Below, piece by piece: positions 60,016 through 64,000 of a stretch of DNA of 64,000 bases (position 1 is its first letter; every line of letters begins with the position of its first letter). Both the position numbers and the translations under genes were made by a program. Source of the DNA: Nonomuraea typhae (GTDB lineage: Bacteria; Actinomycetota; Actinomycetes; Streptosporangiales; Streptosporangiaceae); contig NZ_VRLV01000014.1 of the NCBI RefSeq assembly GCF_009760925.1, positions 186,001 to 250,000 on the forward strand, written 5' to 3'. The notes below the pieces were generated by a model. That model worked only from the letters and a program-made list of their open reading frames with translations. It searched no databases and had not been told where the DNA came from.

Positions 60016-61440
60016 CCGGACGCTCAGCAGACCGCCTTCTTCCGCGCACTCTCCCCGGGCCAGCAACCGGCGCAGCAGCGGGTCGGCGGTCCTGCTGAGA
60101 CACGCCCTGGGTTGTCTGGCCTCGATCAGCACCCTCGCCTCGACCGGGTGGCGTAGCGTCCCGGAACTCGCCAGCCAGGGATCGCCGCCCGTCACCGTGA
60201 GCCCCGCGCCCATGAAGGTGACCACACCCGCTTCCGCCAGCGCGCACAGCTCCTCGATCCGCGCGGGCGGCGGCCCGTTGGCGAAGGCCGCCAGCAGCCC
60301 GCGCAGGTGGGGGCGCGCGTGCGCCACGGCCGTCAGACCGTAGGCCAGCACCATGTCAGCCCGGTGGGCGGCGTCGGCGCGGCGGGCGAGGTCCGACCTG
60401 AGCCTGCTGATCATCCAGGTTCGCAACTCCCCCGGGTGCCACCCGCCGACCCCGGCGAGCGGGGCGATCAGCCGGTCGACGTCGAGGCGGTCGGCTGGAG
60501 AGGGGACCGCGTCCTCGATCAGCGCGGCCATCTCGCGACTGCCCCAGGCCAGCTCCACGACCCGGGATTCGAAGAGCTCCCACGCCATGCGCAGGCGCCC
60601 CGAGTCGAAGAGGCCGTGATAGTAAGCCAGCGCCAGGTCCTTGACCGCGGAGGAGTGCGGCGGTGGCGGCACCCGCACCCCCTCCCAGGAGTAGCCGAAC
60701 TGCGCGTGATGCGGAACTCCACGCCGCGACCCGGCGAACAGTGCCGGCTCGTGACCGCTCGGCAGGTAGACCAGCCGCCCGTCCGGACCGGCGTCGAACC
60801 GCCCGCCGCGACCGGAGGTCAGCAGCGTCACCACGTCGAAGAAGGTCAGCCCCAGCCCTCGGACGATCACCGGTTCCCCTGGCTCTATCAGGTCGAGCGG
60901 CAGGTCGTCGGCGTACCCCGCCTGCAGATGGTGCGGCGCGTCGTCCTCGGGCACGACCGGCGTGTGGCCCTGGGTCAGGAGCACCGCGTCCGCTTCCAGC
61001 CTCCGGCCGCCGGACAGCTCCACGTGCTGCCGCCCGCCCGGGCCGTCCCGCAGGTCGATGGCCTGGGCTCGGTGGTGATGGACTTGTACGGCAGGCCCCG
61101 CCGTACGGACGACATGACGAAACGCGTGTGCCAGGTATTCACCCTGCACCGCCCGGGGCACGAAGCCGCCCTCGCCGCCCAGCCATTCGCCCAGCGTGGG
61201 TCCGGGCCTGATCGGCCCGCGACAGCGCACGGAGGCGTCGGTGTACAGGGTGACGGTGTCCGCAGGGGTGTTGGTGCGCAGCAGCTCCGGCTGCCCGGAA
61301 CGCCAGACCCGCCCGGCTCCTGGCTCGTACGGATCGACGACGTGCAGGTCCAGCCGGTGCCGCGCGTTCGCGCAGAGCCGTTCCGCCACGCAGGTCCCTG
61401 TCGGCCCCGCGCCGACGATCACGATCGAGGCGGGTTCCAC
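59845..61440 (-). CDS. FAD/NAD(P)-binding oxidoreductase of the MNIO operon
   Basis: A 531-residue flavoprotein of the lysine-N-oxygenase/NAD_binding_9 type: SIVIVGAGPTGTCVAERL, DPYEPGAGRVWRSGQPELLRTNTPADTVTLY and a second dinucleotide-like GLGLTFFDVVTLLTSGRGG. It would hydroxylate or oxidise a substrate, perhaps the peptide or its building block. GTG 61440 overlaps the preceding gene by 22 bases, so it is translated together with it. Its 3' end overlaps the convergent SARP gene. Link to peptide modification comes only from the operon. Confidence 0.85.
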   Translation of the reverse strand: MEPASIVIVGAGPTGTCVAERLCANARHRLDLHVVDPYEPGAGRVWRSGQPELLRTNTPADTVTLYTDASVRCRGPIRPGPTLGEWLGGEGGFVPRAVQGEYLAHAFRHVVRTAGPAVQVHHHRAQAIDLRDGPGGRQHVELSGGRRLEADAVLLTQGHTPVVPEDDAPHHLQAGYADDLPLDLIEPGEPVIVRGLGLTFFDVVTLLTSGRGGRFDAGPDGRLVYLPSGHEPALFAGSRRGVPHHAQFGYSWEGVRVPPPPHSSAVKDLALAYYHGLFDSGRLRMAWELFESRVVELAWGSREMAALIEDAVPSPADRLDVDRLIAPLAGVGGWHPGELRTWMISRLRSDLARRADAAHRADMVLAYGLTAVAHARPHLRGLLAAFANGPPPARIEELCALAEAGVVTFMGAGLTVTGGDPWLASSGTLRHPVEARVLIEARQPRACLSRTADPLLRRLLARGECAEEGGLLSVRLPDRRLHDRTLAVHPARFAFGPGVVGGAATGRLARPRVDSPLLRQADALARTLLRI

Positions 61441-62090
61441 GTCACCAGTCCCAGACGGCTCAGGCGGGTCAGTTCACGCTCGCCGAGGCCCTCCCCTGCG
61501 AGCAGCAGGCCGGCCAGCTCCTGCCCGATGGGGTAGGTGCGGATCTGCCTGCCCGAGCTGGCCTGCAGGATGTAGTGCGCGGGCCGGTCGGTGACCGTGG
61601 CGATGTCATCGCCCAGGATCAGCCGCTGCCGCAGGTCGGCCACCGGGAAGGAGAAGGACAGGACGGCCACGCCGGGCGCGAGCATGGGAGCGAGCGGCGC
61701 GGGCCGGAGCATCAGCTCGAACCACGTCGTCTCGAACCTGATCATCTCCCGCAGCCGGTGGTTCCCGGCCAGGGACCGCAGGTGGGTGCCGATCGCGACG
61801 AAGTCGGCGGGCGTCGTAGAGCGGATCCGCACCTGGTCGACGCAGCGGGCGATCAGCTCGGGCGTCCCCTGCTCGGCCATCAGCAACGCCGATCCGGGGA
61901 ACTTGGCCCGCACCCAGGAACGCCGCCGTTCGACGTGCACCAGCGTGGTGATCTCGAACTGGCGCCGGTCCATCGCGCACAACGTCAGCGCGTCCGCCCG
62001 GCTCACCCCGAAACCCCCGGGGTCGGCGCGCAGCCTGTCCAGCAGGCCGGGATCGTTGATCAGCTCGGCCAGCAACGCCTGCACGCTCAC
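61419..62090 (-). CDS. MNIO partner-like protein of unknown family
   Basis: A 223-residue protein coupled to the DUF692 gene by a GTGA overlap (GTG 62090). The N-terminus (SVQALLAELINDPGLLDRLRADPGGFGVSRADALTL) recalls the short helical leader-binding start of MNIO partner proteins such as MbnC-like or DUF2063 types, but I see no diagnostic match. The rest contains Arg-rich helices and a beta-rich half (APGVAVLSFSFPVADLRQRLILGDDIATVTDR). MNIO enzymes need a partner that binds the precursor, so the role is reasonable but unproven. Confidence 0.7.
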   Translation of the reverse strand: MSVQALLAELINDPGLLDRLRADPGGFGVSRADALTLCAMDRRQFEITTLVHVERRRSWVRAKFPGSALLMAEQGTPELIARCVDQVRIRSTTPADFVAIGTHLRSLAGNHRLREMIRFETTWFELMLRPAPLAPMLAPGVAVLSFSFPVADLRQRLILGDDIATVTDRPAHYILQASSGRQIRTYPIGQELAGLLLAGEGLGERELTRLSRLGLVTWNPPRS

Positions 62091-62893
62091 GCGACGGCCC
62101 GCCTGGCCCGATCCAGATCGGTCTTGAACTCGGCGAAGTCCGCAGGCATGTTGTCGTCTCGCTCGATCGCGACCGCCCGGATCGGCTGCCTGCTCGCGAG
62201 GTAGGTCAGCAGCTCGAACACCTCCTCGCCCACCGGCGCGTCGTGGGAGTCCAGCACCACCCCGCCCAGCTCGTCGCGCACGACGTTGCCCGCCAGATGC
62301 ACCTGGACGACCCGCTCCAGCGGGATGGCGTCGAGGAAGGCGTAGGGGTCGAAACCGAGGTTGCGCGCGTTGACGGCGACGTTGTTGAGGTCGAGCAGCA
62401 GCCCGCCGTCGCAGTGCTCGAGGATCTCGGTGATCAGCTCCGCCTCGGTCAGCTCCGCGGTGAGGTCGAGGTGGTAGACGATGTTCTCCAGCAGGAAGGG
62501 CCGGTTGATGCGCTCCTGGACCTGCCGTACCTTGGCGGCGACCTGCCGGGCCTTGTCCCTGGTGCGCCAGACCGGGGTGAACGTGCCGAGGTCCAGGTCG
62601 CCCTCGCGGGTGAAGCACAGGTGGTCGCTGGCCCAGGGCGCGTCCACGGCGTCGGCCACACGCGCCACCTCGTCGACGTAGGCCGGGTCGAGCGGGCCGT
62701 CGGACCCGATCGACATCCCCACCCCGTGCGGGATCAGGGGGAAGTGCTCGCCCAGGTGCGCGAGCAGGTCGAGCGACTGGGGGCGGCCGATGAACTGGTC
62801 GGTGATGATCTCCAGCCAGTCGATGTCGTCCCGGTTGTCCATGACCTGCTCGTACAGGCCCATGCTGTAGGTCAGCCCGAATCCGAGGTCCAT
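62087..62893 (-). CDS. DUF692 multinuclear non-heme iron oxidase (MNIO)
   Basis: A 268-residue TIM-barrel enzyme with the DUF692 pattern in order: LEIITDQFIG, LIPHGVGMSIGSDGPLD, WASDHLCF, LLENIVYHL, LLLDLNNVAVNARN, VVQVHLAGNV, DSHDAPV and AIERDDNMPAD. The conserved His, Glu, Asp and Asn are those that bind iron in MbnB-type enzymes, which modify Cys or other residues in RiPP precursors (MbnB, TglH and relatives). ATG 62893 overlaps the ABC gene by 22 bases. The operon (ABC, MNIO, partner, FAD) fits a RiPP locus, but no precursor is visible in the window. Confidence 0.9.
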   Translation of the reverse strand: MDLGFGLTYSMGLYEQVMDNRDDIDWLEIITDQFIGRPQSLDLLAHLGEHFPLIPHGVGMSIGSDGPLDPAYVDEVARVADAVDAPWASDHLCFTREGDLDLGTFTPVWRTRDKARQVAAKVRQVQERINRPFLLENIVYHLDLTAELTEAELITEILEHCDGGLLLDLNNVAVNARNLGFDPYAFLDAIPLERVVQVHLAGNVVRDELGGVVLDSHDAPVGEEVFELLTYLASRQPIRAVAIERDDNMPADFAEFKTDLDRARRAVA

Positions 62894-64000
62894 GCCTGCC
62901 CTCTCTGGGTGTCGAGCAGCGCCGCGTAGGCGCCGCCGTAGGTGCTCAGCTCGCCGTGGGTGCCGGCCTCGACGACCCTGCCGCGCTCCATCACCACGAC
63001 GCGGTCGCCGGGTTCGAGACGGGGAATGCGGTGCGCGATGATGATCAGTGTGCGGCCGCGGCAGTGGGCGCGCAGCGCCTCGTGGACCCGGTCCGCTGTC
63101 AGGGCGTCGAGGGCGCTGGTGGCCTCGTCGAAGATCAGCACCCGCGCCGGAGTCAGCAGGGTCCTGGCGATGCCCAGCCGCTGGCGTTCGCCGCCCGACA
63201 ACTGGTGACCGTCCTGGCCGATGGCGGACTCCCAGCCGTCCGATGCGGGCAGGCATGCGACCTCCGCCGCCTCGGCCAGCTCGGCCGGCCCCGCCTCCGG
63301 GTTGGCGAACAGCAGGTTCTCCCTGAGAGATGCCTGGAACAGGGCGGTGTGCTGCGGTGTCAGCGCCACGATGCGCCGCAGTTCGGCAGTGCCTGGCCGT
63401 ACCTGCCCGGCCGGCGGCGGGAGCAGGCCCGCCAGGATCAACCCCAGGGTGCTCTTGCCGGAACCGGTGCTGCCCGCGATCACGGTGACCGACCCGGCGG
63501 GGAAGTCGAGCGAGACGTCATCCAGCACCAGATCCTCGTCGTAACCGTAGGAGAGGCCGCGTACCGACAGGTCGGGCGGCTCACCGGCGGAAGCGACCGT
63601 GTCGCCCTCGACCTCGGGCAGGTCGAGGTACAGGAAGACGCGCTCGAACATCGCGACAGAGGTCTGCAGGCTCGCGCTGAGCTGCAGCAGCCGCTCGATC
63701 GGGTCGGACAGCCGCATTTGCAGGATCGCCAGGACGACGACGGCGCCCACCGACACGCCTGTCACGAGCGTCCCCGACAGCAGGTAGATCATCGGCGGCA
63801 CGCAGGCGAGCGAGGCCCCGATGACGGAGTAGGCGTAGGCGCCGATGACCCGCTGGCGGAAGGTGACCTCGCGCAGCCTGGTGCTCAGCTCCACGAACCG
63901 TTCACGCTGCTGTGCCGTACGGCAGAGCGTGCGGGCGACGACGACGCCGGTGGGCGACAGGTTCTCGGCGACGAAGCGCAGGACGCCGCTCACCTGGCGC
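62872..64000 (-). CDS. ABC exporter, partial at the right edge
   Basis: The C-terminal part of an ABC half-transporter; the gene continues beyond the window. About 155 residues of membrane domain (VIGAYAYSVIGASLACVPPMIYLLSG and following helices) lead to a nucleotide-binding domain with Walker A GSTGSGKST, signature LSGGERQRLGIARTLL, Walker B VLIFDEATSALD and H-loop IIIAHRI, all consensus. It is upstream of, and overlaps by 22 bases, the DUF692 gene, so it likely exports the operon's product. Whether an N-terminal peptidase (PCAT) domain exists cannot be seen. Confidence 0.9.
   Translation of the reverse strand, partial: RQVSGVLRFVAENLSPTGVVVARTLCRTAQQRERFVELSTRLREVTFRQRVIGAYAYSVIGASLACVPPMIYLLSGTLVTGVSVGAVVVLAILQMRLSDPIERLLQLSASLQTSVAMFERVFLYLDLPEVEGDTVASAGEPPDLSVRGLSYGYDEDLVLDDVSLDFPAGSVTVIAGSTGSGKSTLGLILAGLLPPPAGQVRPGTAELRRIVALTPQHTALFQASLRENLLFANPEAGPAELAEAAEVACLPASDGWESAIGQDGHQLSGGERQRLGIARTLLTPARVLIFDEATSALDALTADRVHEALRAHCRGRTLIIIAHRIPRLEPGDRVVVMERGRVVEAGTHGELSTYGGAYAALLDTQRGQAWTSDSG

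Overview
The window is high-GC DNA (mostly GC-rich third codon positions, frequent GTG/TTG starts) with an actinomycete gene repertoire: AfsR/SARP and NB-ARC-TPR regulators, a Ser/Thr kinase with a PQQ-like propeller, a DUF4132 protein, ROK, TetR, PadR/MarR-like control sites, a multimodular cellulase and a very large Rhs/YD protein. A Streptosporangiaceae-like organism (for example Nonomuraea) fits, but no rRNA or other marker gene is present to prove it. No tRNA, rRNA, CRISPR array or intact insertion sequence was seen.

Layout. 0.1-8.1 kb (minus strand): a six-gene operon of the FxSxx/triceptide RiPP type. It holds a precursor peptide with ten consecutive aromatic/His-X-X triads, an FxsB-like radical SAM/SPASM maturase, a 900-residue HEXXH protein with a Cys-rich C-terminus, a membrane-anchored NB-ARC-TPR protein, an AraC regulator and a small secreted protein. 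8.3-10.7 kb: truncated substrate-binding and substrate-binding/vWA genes. 11-17.5 kb: a 2073-residue Rhs toxin and its translationally coupled SCO4402-like putative immunity protein. 18.1-22 kb: a fragment of an SRPBCC gene, then a heterodimeric ABC exporter. 22.7-26.2 kb: a kinase, an isochorismatase-like protein and a small secreted protein. 26.7-31.7 kb: DUF4132, then a TetR/FAD-monooxygenase pair. 31.8-37.1 kb: a divergent ROK repressor and a beta-helix/GH5 cellulase sharing an operator sequence.

37.2-44.6 kb: a PLP decarboxylase/VOC pair, a tandem-duplicated Lrp/AsnC regulator, a MaoC-CitE-CoA-transferase operon and an acyl-CoA dehydrogenase. Two divergent promoter regions here carry the same 35-bp inverted repeat, which suggests one regulon for an acyl-CoA (C5-dicarboxylate-like) pathway. 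44.6-53.4 kb: an SRPBCC gene behind two tandem palindromes, an AfsR-type regulator, VOC and FAD oxidoreductase genes, and two related serine hydrolases (one a pseudogene, one a fusion). 53.5-60 kb: three more regulators (XRE-NB-ARC-TPR, SARP-NB-ARC-TPR and a short SARP). 59.8-64 kb: a tightly overlapped operon with a DUF692/MNIO enzyme, a partner protein, an FAD/NAD(P) protein and an ABC exporter that runs off the right edge, so it is a second candidate peptide-modification locus whose precursor is not visible.

The strongest candidate for an under-described system is the left-end operon: its precursor has far more repeated cyclophane-type triads than the single C-terminal FxSxx motif for which the family is named.
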